Assembly (NCBI GenBank): GCA_965372745.1
Contig: CBDVDM010000009.1
Span: 1 to 64,000 of the forward strand
Reading direction: 5' to 3'
Length of the DNA stretch: 64,000 bases
Source: VRUG01 sp965372745
Lineage (GTDB): Bacteria > Planctomycetota > Phycisphaerae > Sedimentisphaerales > Anaerobacaceae
The position numbers were made by a program, and so were the translations under genes. Positions within the stretch are counted from its first letter, which is position 1; every line of letters begins with the position of its first letter. The notes below the pieces were generated by a model. The model had not been told where the DNA came from. It did not search any database and worked only from the letters and a program-made list of their open reading frames with translations. Below are positions 27,259-35,509 of the stretch, one piece after another.

Positions 27259-27873
27259 ATGAATAAGTTCTCTATGATTTTGTGTGTGATTTTTGCGGTG
27301 GTTGTCTTTAGCAGTATGGCATGGGCCGATAGTGCTGTTCCCAAAAGCGGTACTTTCGATATTGATGGTGGCTCACCGGCATTTCTTAGTTTTGACCATG
27401 AACCGTGGGTTTCTCCTTCACTTGCCTCGACTGCATATTTATGGCCGTTTGCATCGGATGACTTATATTCTGGTGATGGCGGTGATTATAATCTGGCACA
27501 GGCAAGATTTTCCAATGGCTCGATTATTATTAACGACTTTGGTCAAAAAACCGGAGACCTTGGTATTCGCATTTTTAATTCGTCAAATTTATCGGTTACG
27601 TTCGGAGCTACTGTGCTTACATTGGATTTTACAGTTGAAAGTTTTGCTGTTCATCTGCCTGAATTTACATTCAATGCAAGCGAAAATATGTTCTTCTGGG
27701 TCTCCACACTAGGTGCAACTTATTATGCAACGACATCTATGGACACAGGTTTTCCTGACATATCGGCAGCATCAGCTATGGCTGGTGATGATACATACAT
27801 TGCTGAGACTCCTGAGCCGGCGACTATATTGCTGTTGACTCTTGGCGGGATATATTTAAGAAAACGGCGATAA
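27259..27873 (+). CDS. PEP-CTERM sorting-domain protein
   Basis: A 204-residue exported protein. A signal peptide (MNKFSMILCVIFAVVVFSSM, then AWA cleavage) is followed by a beta-rich body and a C-terminal tripartite signal: TPEPATILLL, a hydrophobic run and the basic end YLRKRR. This sorting signal is recognised by exosortases, which process and display such proteins on the cell surface. The start at 27259 fits the signal peptide better than one eight codons upstream. No exosortase or polysaccharide-export partner is adjacent. Its function is otherwise unknown. Confidence 0.85.
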   Translation: MNKFSMILCVIFAVVVFSSMAWADSAVPKSGTFDIDGGSPAFLSFDHEPWVSPSLASTAYLWPFASDDLYSGDGGDYNLAQARFSNGSIIINDFGQKTGDLGIRIFNSSNLSVTFGATVLTLDFTVESFAVHLPEFTFNASENMFFWVSTLGATYYATTSMDTGFPDISAASAMAGDDTYIAETPEPATILLLTLGGIYLRKRR

Positions 27874-27969
27874 TATTCCTTTCATCTCGAATTCAATTTC
27901 TTGCCTTGCCCTGCATCTGGTTATATAATGCTTCTGTTGGTGTACAGACACTTTTTAAAGGAGCATTAA

Positions 27970-28932
27970 ATGGCACATACGTTTATTAATAAAATTGAGC
28001 CCGGCCGGACAATCGATGATATTTATATGGCCAAAGACCCGATACTAAGAAGTACCACGCGGGGTGACCTGTATATTGCGATGTTTTTATGCGATAGCAG
28101 CGGGCAGTTGAATGGCAGGATGTGGCAGGCTACAGAATCTGTTTACGCCTCTCTGCCGAAACCAGGGTTTGTACACATACAGGGAAGAAGCGAGCTTTAT
28201 CAAAACAATCTGCAGATCATTATCAATAATATCAGTGTTATTGATGTAAGCCAGGTTAATGTCGAAGATTTTCTTGCCCGCACCGACAAAGATACCGGCC
28301 AGATGTTCGAAGATATAAAGAACATTTTGAAAACAATAAAGAATGTTCACTTGAAGACACTTGTCAATTCATTTTTAGATGATGCTGATTTGATGGGCAA
28401 ATTCTGCAAGGCTCCAGCTGCGGTTAAAATACACCACAACTATCTTGGTGGATTGTTGGAGCATACGCACACCATGTTAAAAGTTGCTGTTGCTGTATTG
28501 CCGTTATATCCTCAGGTACAAAGCGACCTTGTTTTGGCAGGGATTTTTCTGCATGATATTGGCAAGACTGACGAGCTTTCGTACGACATGGCATTTTCGT
28601 ATACCGATTCAGGCCAGTTGATTGGCCATATCGCAAAAACTCTTCTTATGGTGAACCAAAAAGCTGATGCATTGGCGGTTAAGGGAAAAACAATTGACAA
28701 AAGCATTCTCGACGCCCTTGGTCATATTATTCTTTCGCATCACGGCAAATATGAATTCGGCTCGCCGAAACTGCCGGCAACGCCTGAGGCCTTTATGGTT
28801 AATTATATTGATGATATGGATGCAAAGATATGTCAGGTCTCAGCGGCAATTGATAATGAATTAGGTGATGCCAACTGGACTGCGTGGCAAAATGCGCTGC
28901 AGACACGCCTTTACACAAAACGCATTGAATAA
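27970..28932 (+). CDS. YhaM-like OB-fold/HD-domain 3'-5' exoribonuclease
   Basis: A 320-residue protein with an N-terminal OB nucleic-acid-binding domain (about residues 15-95, GDLYIAMFLCDSSGQLNGRMW) and an HD phosphohydrolase domain (HHNYLGGLLEHTHTML, GIFLHDIGKTDEL, LGHIILSHHGKYE, YIDDMDAKI). This layout and length match YhaM/CBF1-type 3'-5' exonucleases acting on RNA and single-stranded DNA. AAAGGAGCATTAA gives a strong ribosome binding site. It is followed at once by a long hairpin. Confidence 0.9.
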   Translation: MAHTFINKIEPGRTIDDIYMAKDPILRSTTRGDLYIAMFLCDSSGQLNGRMWQATESVYASLPKPGFVHIQGRSELYQNNLQIIINNISVIDVSQVNVEDFLARTDKDTGQMFEDIKNILKTIKNVHLKTLVNSFLDDADLMGKFCKAPAAVKIHHNYLGGLLEHTHTMLKVAVAVLPLYPQVQSDLVLAGIFLHDIGKTDELSYDMAFSYTDSGQLIGHIAKTLLMVNQKADALAVKGKTIDKSILDALGHIILSHHGKYEFGSPKLPATPEAFMVNYIDDMDAKICQVSAAIDNELGDANWTAWQNALQTRLYTKRIE

Positions 28933-28960
28933 CTCAAACCGACCGACTGGTCAGTTTGAG
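28933..28960 (+). terminator. Hairpin directly after the YhaM-like gene
   Basis: CTCAAACCGACC (28933-28944) and GGTCAGTTTGAG (28949-28960) form a 12-bp stem with one C/A mismatch and a GACT loop, beginning on the base after the stop codon. There is no T tract, so it may protect a 3' end or be a protein site rather than an intrinsic terminator. Confidence 0.45.
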
Positions 28961-29403
28961 CGTCGCCCGTCTGCCCTGCGTAGCTTTATGCGAAGCATGG
29001 GTCGCTCGTATATCCGAAAAGACATCTGGAATTTAGCAGCAAAATTTTATATCTCACACGTTGTCTAATTTCTGATATCTGACTTCTGATTTTCTGTTGT
29101 CTTAAAATTATCTCAGCTGGGCTACCCCCTCTTTTTAATTTTTTAATAGCCCAGCTGGGTTTCCTTCTCCCTGTCGGTCCTTATTCTGTTTAAGACTATC
29201 AAGCCTTTCCTCCCGCGACGGAAATAATAATACTGTTTCTGGTAAATAATGTCACGACTTTTTAATAGCATGAGTGACAACAGTATGTCACTGACTGTGA
29301 AAAAAACGTTTTGATGTATCATCTCTTTTTAATCTGGGTGATTTGCGATACTTGACTAAGCTTATATTGTGGATTGATACTTGCCTGGTTTGTGGTTACA
29401 ATT
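28961..29403. repeat. Spacer before xseA with repeat units and a long inverted repeat
   Basis: A 'tagctttatgcgaagcatgg' type unit (28977-29010) is related to a minus-strand unit near 18.12 kb. A 'ctgatatctgacttctgatt' heptamer-like run follows at about 29071-29095. At 29114-29124 and 29147-29157 perfect 11-bp arms CAGCTGGGCTA/TAGCCCAGCTG enclose an AT-rich 22-base loop, followed by TTTCCTTCT. No gene is seen; the inverted repeat could end a small RNA. Confidence 0.5.
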
Positions 29404-30783
29404 ATGCTCATGACTAAACGTGAGGTTAAAATCTATTCAGTCAGCCAAATAAATTCGCTTATAAAGATGGTGCTGGAAAATAATCTTCCGCCAAAGTTCG
29501 TAGTAACAGGTGAACTTAGCGGCTGGAAACCATTTTCGAGCGGGCACTTTTATCCTTCTCTAAAAGATGAGGGAAGCATTTTACCATGTGCGATGTGGCG
29601 AAGTTCAGTCAGCAAGCTAAAGTTCGAGCCTAAAGATGGAATGGAGGTTTTAGCTAAAGGGTATATTGATGCTTATGTTCCTCGCGGAGAGTATAAGTTT
29701 ATTATAGAGAAATTAGAGCCTGCTGGTGTCGGAGCATTGCAGCTGGCTTTTGAGCAGATGGTAAAAAGACTCAAAGCCGAGGGGCTTTTTGATGATGAGC
29801 ATAAAAAACCAATTCCTGCATACCCGATGCGCATCGGGATTGTGACGAGTGAAACAGGGGCAGCGGTGCGTGACATTGAGGACAGTATATTCAGCCGTTG
29901 GCCATGTGCGAGATTGTTTTTATATTCGGTACCGGTTCAGGGCGAAGGGGCAGCCGAGAAAATTGCATCTGCATTATGTGACATCAACAGACGAAACAGC
30001 AGGCTGAAACTTGATGTTCTAATCGTCGGCAGAGGCGGAGGCTCATTAGAGGATTTGTGGGCGTTTAATGAAGAGGTGCTCGCCCGTGCGATATTCAATT
30101 CGAAGATACCGGTCATAAGCGCGGTAGGCCATGAGATTGATACGACGATTGCGGATTTTGTAGCTGACCGTCGGGCCTCGACACCGACAAAGGCTGGGGT
30201 CGCAGCGGTGCCGGATATGGTAGAGGTGCTCGAACAGTTGGGACATTTCGAAAAACGATTAAGTTCACGTTTGCATTGGCTGGTTCAACTCTATAAGGAA
30301 AATCTGGAGCGGATTTTGGCAAGTGCGGTTTTCAAAAGGCCTTTACTTGCGGTTCATAATCGAAGCCGGCAGATAGATGAATTCGAGACCGGGCTTGTCG
30401 GGTCGATGAGGTATCTGATTTCGCAGGCCAAGAATAAATTATCGACAGCTATGGAGCGGGTTTCGAGGATTGAGCCTCACAGGCTCTTAGGCAGACGCAC
30501 AGTTGATTTGAATAATATGGCAAACAGATTGGCAGTTATAGTAAAAGCTGTTAGTAATAAGGGGCGGATTCAATTGGCTTCACAGGAGAATAGGTTAGCT
30601 GCTTTGAATCCGAAATCGGTTTTGAATCGCGGCTACAGTATAACGACTAATAAAAAAACAGGTCGGCTGATAAAAAGACCGGCTGATATTGAAATAGGCG
30701 ATATCATGGTCACAGAACTTGCGGAAGAAAAACTAATTGAAAGTAAAGTAAGAAAGAAATCAGAAATTAGAACACAGAATTAA
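29404..30783 (+). CDS. xseA: Exodeoxyribonuclease VII large subunit
   Basis: A 459-residue protein with an N-terminal OB domain (YSVSQINSLIKMVLENNLPP, GELSGWKPFSSGHFYPSLKD) and the catalytic region with GIVTSETGAAVRDIE, VGRGGGSLEDLWAFNEE, SAVGHEIDTTIADFVADRRASTPT and the final RGYSIT. With XseB it degrades single-stranded DNA to oligonucleotides. The start is 29404 or the nearby 29410; the upstream TTG start is less likely. The last three codons and stop lie in a 36-base sequence repeated exactly, on the other strand, at 47845-47880. xseB is more than 1 kb downstream instead of adjacent. Confidence 0.95.
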   Translation: MLMTKREVKIYSVSQINSLIKMVLENNLPPKFVVTGELSGWKPFSSGHFYPSLKDEGSILPCAMWRSSVSKLKFEPKDGMEVLAKGYIDAYVPRGEYKFIIEKLEPAGVGALQLAFEQMVKRLKAEGLFDDEHKKPIPAYPMRIGIVTSETGAAVRDIEDSIFSRWPCARLFLYSVPVQGEGAAEKIASALCDINRRNSRLKLDVLIVGRGGGSLEDLWAFNEEVLARAIFNSKIPVISAVGHEIDTTIADFVADRRASTPTKAGVAAVPDMVEVLEQLGHFEKRLSSRLHWLVQLYKENLERILASAVFKRPLLAVHNRSRQIDEFETGLVGSMRYLISQAKNKLSTAMERVSRIEPHRLLGRRTVDLNNMANRLAVIVKAVSNKGRIQLASQENRLAALNPKSVLNRGYSITTNKKTGRLIKRPADIEIGDIMVTELAEEKLIESKVRKKSEIRTQN

Positions 30784-30935
30784 GAAAAACTAACAACTAA
30801 TTTTAACCATCCCGACAAATCGGGACTTCCGCTGCGCTCCAGCAGAGAATACGAAGGACACGAAGAAAATTAGTAAATAGAAAATCGCAAATAGTAAATT
30901 ATACGGCCACAGAGTGCACAGAGATCACAGAGGAA
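30774..30935 (-). repeat. Composite interspersed repeat at the xseA 3' end
   Basis: On the minus strand it reads, in order, a CCACAGAGTGCACAGAG unit (30907-30932), a TGTCCTTCGT...CTGGAGCGCAGCG unit (30831-30864) matching 2610-2643 with two mismatches, a TCCCGA/TCGGGA stem, and a 36-base block (30774-30809) identical to 47845-47880. The composite order suggests a nested or mosaic repeat rather than random sequence. Confidence 0.7.
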
Positions 30936-31064
30936 ATCAAAATAAATTATTGCTGTATAAGCTGAAAATTAGTAAAATTCGGTTTCTATTATTTAAGTAA
31001 CAAAAAGTGTTGTATAGCTCTGCCACAGGTATTATTATGTTAGCTATATGCGGAGATAATGATA

Positions 31065-31685
31065 ATGGATATCCCATGGCCAGGTGATAAGGATAAGGTG
31101 TTTGAGGAAGTAATCGCTTGGGAGCCTTCTCCAGATTGGATGGATATATTTAGTCGAGATAAATACTTGCCGAATGTTTATAAAGAATCAGCGGACATAA
31201 TCATTTACCACATCGAGAAGGGAGGAGTTCAAGGGAATACAGGCATATTTATTTCTCCGATAGCACATTTATATAGACATAGTTTTGAGCTGTGTCTGAA
31301 AAAATTAATTCATCAGGGTATCGCATTAGAGATATTAGAGCAAAATGACAAGCTAAAAGAGATATTAGGCGATCACAAATTATATCCTCTTTGGAATAAA
31401 GTCCGTATAGTTCTTGAAGATGTGTGGCCAGATGGTGATAAAGATGATTTGGTAAATGTTGAAAGAGTCATTCAGCAATTTCATACGGTAGATGAAAGTG
31501 GCCAGTTTTTTCGTTATGCCTCTGATAAAGAGGGTAATCCCATCGATAAGTATTCTATCACGGTAGACTTTTCCTTAATGAAAAAATGTTGCAACAATTT
31601 ATTTTCTTTTTTAGAAGCTTGTGAAACGGGTTTGGATAATGCTCTCAACAGCCTGAATGATATGAGATATGAATACGGCTATTGA
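31065..31685 (+). CDS. HEPN-like hypothetical protein, AT-rich
   Basis: A 206-residue soluble, mostly helical protein. The central HLYRHSFELCLKKLI followed after 20-odd residues by GDHKLYPLWNKV matches the pattern seen in HEPN-type helical proteins of toxin and phage-defence loci, but no clean Rx4-6H ribonuclease motif is evident. The later QFFRYASDKEGNP segment is also recurrent in such proteins. The ATG at 31065 has GGAG at a 9-base spacing and is preferred to 31059. It lies between xseA and xseB, which are normally adjacent, and is AT-rich. No antitoxin-like partner is adjacent. Acquisition is inferred. Confidence 0.65.
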   Translation: MDIPWPGDKDKVFEEVIAWEPSPDWMDIFSRDKYLPNVYKESADIIIYHIEKGGVQGNTGIFISPIAHLYRHSFELCLKKLIHQGIALEILEQNDKLKEILGDHKLYPLWNKVRIVLEDVWPDGDKDDLVNVERVIQQFHTVDESGQFFRYASDKEGNPIDKYSITVDFSLMKKCCNNLFSFLEACETGLDNALNSLNDMRYEYGY

Positions 31686-31976
31686 GGAAGGCAAGCATGC
31701 ATTGAATTTGACACGACTTTTCTGCCACTGCCGTCAGTCATCTTTCTTTCGCCTTTTTTCTTTACTCAACATGCGAAATACAACATACGACATACAAATC
31801 CGTGTCTGATTTCTTCGTGCCTTTGGGTCTTAGTGGCAAAAATTAGTCTAAAGTCTAATGTCTTAGGTCTAATGTCTAATTCGTAATAGATAAGTATTGC
31901 AGAAACTTTCTCATGGTATATAATTACATGGCCTATGGGGCTTGAAAACAGATAAAAAGTTATGGAAATATGAGAT
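31686..31976. repeat. Spacer before xseB with repeat units
   Basis: It contains 'gtctgatttcttcgtgcctt' and 'ttagtctaaagtctaatgtc' type runs (about 31803-31885), relatives of the heptamer-like and 'cttcgtgcctttg' repeats near 45.05 and 47.9 kb. No gene is supported. Confidence 0.5.
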
Positions 31977-32213
31977 ATGAGTGCTAAACAAAATAACAGT
32001 ATAAATGAGCTGAGTTTCGAGCAGGCTATCAAGAGTTTGACGGAGATTGTCAGCAAAATTGAGACCGGTGAAATTGCACTGCAGGACAGCTTAGAGCAGT
32101 ACGAAAAAGGGATGCAATTGATTAAGCACTGCAGGGAAGTTTTGGTCAAGGCTGAAGAACGAATCGAGAAGATAGCAGAAACCAAACCCGAAGCACGAAA
32201 TTCTAAATCCTAA
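31977..32213 (+). CDS. xseB: Exodeoxyribonuclease VII small subunit
   Basis: A 78-residue helical protein. LSFEQAIKSLTEIVSKIETG, LEQYEKGMQLIKHCREVLVKAE and ERIEKI follow the XseB pattern closely. Several copies assemble with one XseA to form the nuclease. Its C-terminal EARNSKS and stop codon are encoded by an 'acgaaattctaaatcctaaa' repeat unit. It is separated from xseA by about 1.2 kb holding repeats and the HEPN-like gene. Confidence 0.92.
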   Translation: MSAKQNNSINELSFEQAIKSLTEIVSKIETGEIALQDSLEQYEKGMQLIKHCREVLVKAEERIEKIAETKPEARNSKS

Positions 32214-32320
32214 ACAAATACGAATTTTCAAATGTTCAAACTTTCAAAACGATTGTTTCAGTCATTTGGATTTTGGTAATTTGATATTGTTTAGAATTTA
32301 GATATTAGAATTTAGGATTT
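32195..32320. repeat. Imperfect inverted 'attctaaatcctaaac' repeat after xseB
   Basis: The left part 'aaattctaaatcctaaacaa' (32199-32218) is mirrored on the right by 'ttgtttagaatttagatatt' (32287-32306) and continues 'agaatttaggattt' (32307-32320). The middle reads 'caaatgttcaaactttcaaa' and 'catttggattttggtaattt'. It spans the xseB stop and ends just before tRNA-Leu. Confidence 0.6.
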
Positions 32321-32329
32321 ATACTATAT

Positions 32330-32413
32330 GCGAGCGTGGCGGAACTGGCAGACGCGCAAGGTTTAGGTCCTTGTATCCTTAGGGATGTGGAGGTTCGACT
32401 CCTCTCGCTCGCA
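32330..32413 (+). tRNA. tRNA-Leu(UAG)
   Basis: An 84-base class II tRNA. The acceptor arm GCGAGCG pairs with CGCTCGC (32406-32412) followed by discriminator A. The anticodon stem CAAGG/CCTTG carries loop TTTAGGT with anticodon TAG. A long variable arm and a GGTTCGACTCC T arm are present. The CCA end is not encoded. Confidence 0.96.
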
Positions 32414-32436
32414 ATCAATATTAGGGGACCGGTATT

Positions 32437-33000
32437 ATGAAAGAGGCAATTCTGTCGATAGTATTGTCTGTTTTTCTGGTTTATAGTTGTGCAGGCGAGA
32501 GTCGGACTGTTAAAGAAAATAAGGGAGCGGAAAAAATGGAAATCAAAATCACGAGTTCAGCTTTTGAAGAAGGCGGTACGATTCCGTCGAAGTATACCTG
32601 TGACGGAGCTGATATTTCACCGCCATTACAATGGGATTCGGTGCCGGATGGAACTGTAAGTATAGCGATAATATCTGATGACCCCGATGCCCCGATGGGA
32701 ACGTGGGTTCACTGGGTTTTGTATAACCTGCCTGCCGATGTGAATCATCTGTCTGAAAACATGCCTGACGATGAGACATTACCTGACGGCACCCGGCAGG
32801 GACTTACGGATTTTGGTAAAACCGGTTATGGCGGGCCTTGTCCGCCGGGCGGTATCCATAGATACTACTTTAAGATTTATGCCCTTGATAAGAAAATTGA
32901 CGTTGCTGTTGTTATCGACAAAGAAGGGCTGCTAAAGAATATGGAAGGACACATCATCGCTCAGGGACAATTGATAGGCAAATACAAAAGGCAAAAATGA
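32437..33000 (+). CDS. PEBP/YbhB-family protein, exported
   Basis: A 187-residue protein of the phosphatidylethanolamine-binding/Raf-kinase-inhibitor-like family. The ligand-site motifs DDPDAPMGTWVHWVLYNLP and GPCPPGGIHRYYFKIYALD are present. Unlike cytosolic YbhB/YbcL it has an N-terminal hydrophobic leader ending VYSCAGES, probably a lipoprotein signal with a less usual lipobox. The ligand is unknown. It follows the tRNA by 24 bases and stands alone. Confidence 0.88.
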   Translation: MKEAILSIVLSVFLVYSCAGESRTVKENKGAEKMEIKITSSAFEEGGTIPSKYTCDGADISPPLQWDSVPDGTVSIAIISDDPDAPMGTWVHWVLYNLPADVNHLSENMPDDETLPDGTRQGLTDFGKTGYGGPCPPGGIHRYYFKIYALDKKIDVAVVIDKEGLLKNMEGHIIAQGQLIGKYKRQK

Positions 33001-33010
33001 CGAGATACGC

Positions 33011-33898
33011 CTAAAAGTTTTCCAGGATAACTGATGTGTGAATAACAAGCATCATCAGATAATCCAGGTCGTCTAACGTGTAATACTCGTGTGACATATC
33101 ATTATCGAGATACAATACGCCGAAGCAGCCGCCCGAACCTATAACAGGTGCTATCATTGCAGAGTGTATTTTTTCCTTTTCCCTGTTTGGTGGAATTCGA
33201 GGAAACAGCAGGAATTGTTTTTTGTCGACCGCCTTGGTTATCTTATCATTGAGTTTTATCTTGTCGAATTCCACCTTGCCGCCGCCTCTTTTTTTGCCGG
33301 CATGGCACGTCATATCTCCCTGAGGCTGACCTCGAAGGGCGCACCAGACATGGCAGGCATTAAACTGCTTTGTTGCGATACTGATTAAAATCTTGAGCAT
33401 CTCTTCGAGTGTATTGGTTTTGCAAATCGCCTCTGTAGCCTGAGAAAAGTCCCTGACTCTTTTTATAGGCATTTTCATATCGGGACTGTGGCCGGATTCG
33501 ATTCTTCTTATTATCATTCTCGGCTCAAGCGGACTGGCGGTGTCTTCCGGCGAGCGCATGGATGTGGTAAGGGTATCCTCAAGGTTAATGGGTTTATCAA
33601 CAATGGTATCATTTTCGAGGTTAATTTCGATATCGAAATTGGTTATACGCAGCTTGTCTCCGCTTTTGATGTTGGCTTTATGAATTTCCTTGTCATTCAG
33701 GTATGTCTTATTGGCCGAATCGAGGTCTTCGACCATCCAGTTACCTGATTGGGTACTGTATATAACAGCGTGATGCCTCGAGACCGTTCTGTCAGATAAA
33801 AATACCTGGCTGTCTGCGTGTCTGCCGATGTTAATGGGACCATTGGCGAACTGGAACTCGTGAATCACTTCATTATCTTGTTTTACAACCAAACGCAT
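33011..33898 (-). CDS. FHA-GAF domain protein
   Basis: A 295-residue cytosolic protein. The N-terminal FHA domain (about residues 1-95) carries INIGRHADSQVFLSD, SRHHAVI and N-K-T-Y-L, the residues that bind phosphothreonine. The C-terminal GAF-like domain (about 150-295) shows HSAMIAPVIGSGGCFGVLYLD. It probably reads a phosphoprotein and a small ligand; no kinase or guanylate cyclase output domain is attached. It is convergent with the PEBP-like gene. Confidence 0.88.
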   Translation of the reverse strand: MRLVVKQDNEVIHEFQFANGPINIGRHADSQVFLSDRTVSRHHAVIYSTQSGNWMVEDLDSANKTYLNDKEIHKANIKSGDKLRITNFDIEINLENDTIVDKPINLEDTLTTSMRSPEDTASPLEPRMIIRRIESGHSPDMKMPIKRVRDFSQATEAICKTNTLEEMLKILISIATKQFNACHVWCALRGQPQGDMTCHAGKKRGGGKVEFDKIKLNDKITKAVDKKQFLLFPRIPPNREKEKIHSAMIAPVIGSGGCFGVLYLDNDMSHEYYTLDDLDYLMMLVIHTSVILENF

Positions 33899-34066
33899 AT
33901 TTTTCTCCCTGCATTCGTGGTGTAACTTTCACTGTTTTATTATCTAAGTGTTGAGTGCATTTGTCAAGTCGGCGACGATTCTGCATCCACGAGGTTATAT
34001 CGGGTTATAATAGCCTGAGCCTAAGTTCAAAATTGTTTTTAAGGGCTATAAAAATTCGGTTTTTTG

Positions 34067-34095
34067 TTAGAAATTCTACTGTTTTTGCATATAAT
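34067..34095 (+). promoter_or_regulatory. Promoter for mdh
   Basis: TTAGAA (34067-34072) and a perfect TATAAT (34090-34095) are 17 bases apart, 55 bases upstream of the start codon. The -35 box is weak. Confidence 0.5.
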
Positions 34096-34149
34096 CGCGG
34101 GTTTGGTATTAATAATACAGGCACTGTGTAAAACAAGGAGGAGTATGTA

Positions 34150-35082
34150 ATGGCCCGAAAAAAGATTACGATAGTCGGTGCAGGCAACGTCGGAGCTGCT
34201 ACTGCACATATCGCAGCAATGAAAGAGATGGCTGATATAGTTCTTATTGATATTGTTGAAGGTTTGGCCCAGGGCAAGGCACTCGATATTGCTCAGGCCG
34301 GCTCAATTCAACAGTTTAATTCTAAAATTACCGGTACCTGTGACTGGGAAAAGACAAAAAACAGCGACATTGTTATTATCACCAGCGGCCTGGCTCGCAG
34401 ACCCGGTATGAGCAGAGATGATTTGCTTGCGAAGAATATCGACATTGTAAAAGATGTCACTGCTAAAATAGTAAAGTATTCACCGGCCAGTTTTATAATT
34501 GTTGTCTGCAATCCTCTTGATGCTATGGTTTATACAGCTTCAAAAACCAGCGGTTTTGAAAATAACAGGGTAATGGGGATGGCGGGGGCACTGGATTGTG
34601 CGAGATATAATTATTTCATCGCTGCTGAACTCGGTATTAATGTCAATGATGTAAAAAGCATTCTTATGGGCGGCCACGGTGACGATATGGTTCCGCTGCC
34701 AAGGTTCACAACTGTGAAGGGCAGGCCGGTTAGTGAGTTTTTATCGCAGGAGAAAATCGATGCGATTATCGAGCGCACACGTAAAGGCGGTATCGAAATA
34801 GTGAACCTGCTCGGCTACAGTGCGTACTATGCACCTGCGGCAGGAGCGGTTAAAATGGCTGAGGCTGTATTAACTGATAACAAAAGTGAAATACCCTGCT
34901 GCGCGTATTGCGACAAAGAATATAACGCCAGCGGCTATTTTGTTGGCGTACCTGCTATATTGGGAGCCGGCGGCGTTGAAAAGATTATTGAGCTTGATTT
35001 AGACGAGTCAGAATGTGCTTTATTTGAAGAATCCCTTAATCATGTCAAACAGCTTGTCGAAAAGGTGGAGAAATTACTGTAA
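34150..35082 (+). CDS. mdh: Malate dehydrogenase
   Basis: A 310-residue NAD-dependent dehydrogenase of the lactate-dehydrogenase-like MDH type. The Rossmann GAGNVGA (10-16), ARRPGMSRDDLL with the substrate-selecting arginine that favours malate over lactate, NPLDAMVYTASK, and the catalytic GGHGDDMVPL are all in place. It interconverts malate and oxaloacetate. AAGGAGGAG gives a strong ribosome binding site. It precedes the V-ATPase operon, which has its own promoter in the gap. Confidence 0.96.
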   Translation: MARKKITIVGAGNVGAATAHIAAMKEMADIVLIDIVEGLAQGKALDIAQAGSIQQFNSKITGTCDWEKTKNSDIVIITSGLARRPGMSRDDLLAKNIDIVKDVTAKIVKYSPASFIIVVCNPLDAMVYTASKTSGFENNRVMGMAGALDCARYNYFIAAELGINVNDVKSILMGGHGDDMVPLPRFTTVKGRPVSEFLSQEKIDAIIERTRKGGIEIVNLLGYSAYYAPAAGAVKMAEAVLTDNKSEIPCCAYCDKEYNASGYFVGVPAILGAGGVEKIIELDLDESECALFEESLNHVKQLVEKVEKLL

Positions 35083-35128
35083 GTAGGAATATGTAAAGTA
35101 TATATGTAATTTTCCTTAATATTTCCTG

Positions 35129-35157
35129 TTGTCTTGCGAAAATAAATATTGTATATT
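35129..35157 (+). promoter_or_regulatory. Promoter for the V-ATPase operon
   Basis: TTGTCT (35129-35134) and TATATT (35152-35157) are separated by 17 bases and lie 44 bases upstream of the first subunit's start codon. This placement also argues against an earlier translation start at 35129. Confidence 0.55.
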
Positions 35158-35200
35158 ACCAACTTTACCGTTCAATGGATTTTGGATAGCAGGATTTCAA

Positions 35201-35506
35201 ATGGAATTGATAAAGAAGATTAAGCAGGCCGAAACGCAGGCCGGGCAAATTATCGAACAAGCCAAAGCCGATAGTGTAAAACAATCCCAGCAAGCTGCTG
35301 AAAAGCAGGCACAGGCTTTAGTTGAAGCCGAGCAGAAAAGAAAAAAAGCAATCGCAGAGGCTGTCAACACCGCCAATTCCCAGGCACTCACAAAGATCGA
35401 AGGGCTAAAGGCCCAGGCCGCACAGGCGAGACAGCAGTTACGTGACAGCGTTGCTGACAAAATTCCCGGAGCAGTAGCAAAGGTGGTTGATTACTTAAAA
35501 GGATAA
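35201..35506 (+). CDS. V-type ATP synthase subunit H/G (peripheral stalk)
   Basis: A 101-residue, almost wholly helical alanine/glutamine/lysine-rich protein (KKIKQAETQAGQIIEQAKAD, then repeating QAAEKQAQAL). It pairs with subunit E to form the peripheral stalk as a right-handed coiled coil. The ATG at 35201 follows AGCAGGA and is favoured over the upstream in-frame start. It leads the operon and ends 3 bases before subunit I. Confidence 0.85.
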   Translation: MELIKKIKQAETQAGQIIEQAKADSVKQSQQAAEKQAQALVEAEQKRKKAIAEAVNTANSQALTKIEGLKAQAAQARQQLRDSVADKIPGAVAKVVDYLKG

Positions 35507-35509
35507 CGG

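Noticed and set aside
35129..35200. Earlier start for the V-ATPase H/G subunit
   Set aside because: The extra residues are not helical like the family, the segment overlaps the likely promoter, and the ATG at 35201 has a good ribosome binding site.
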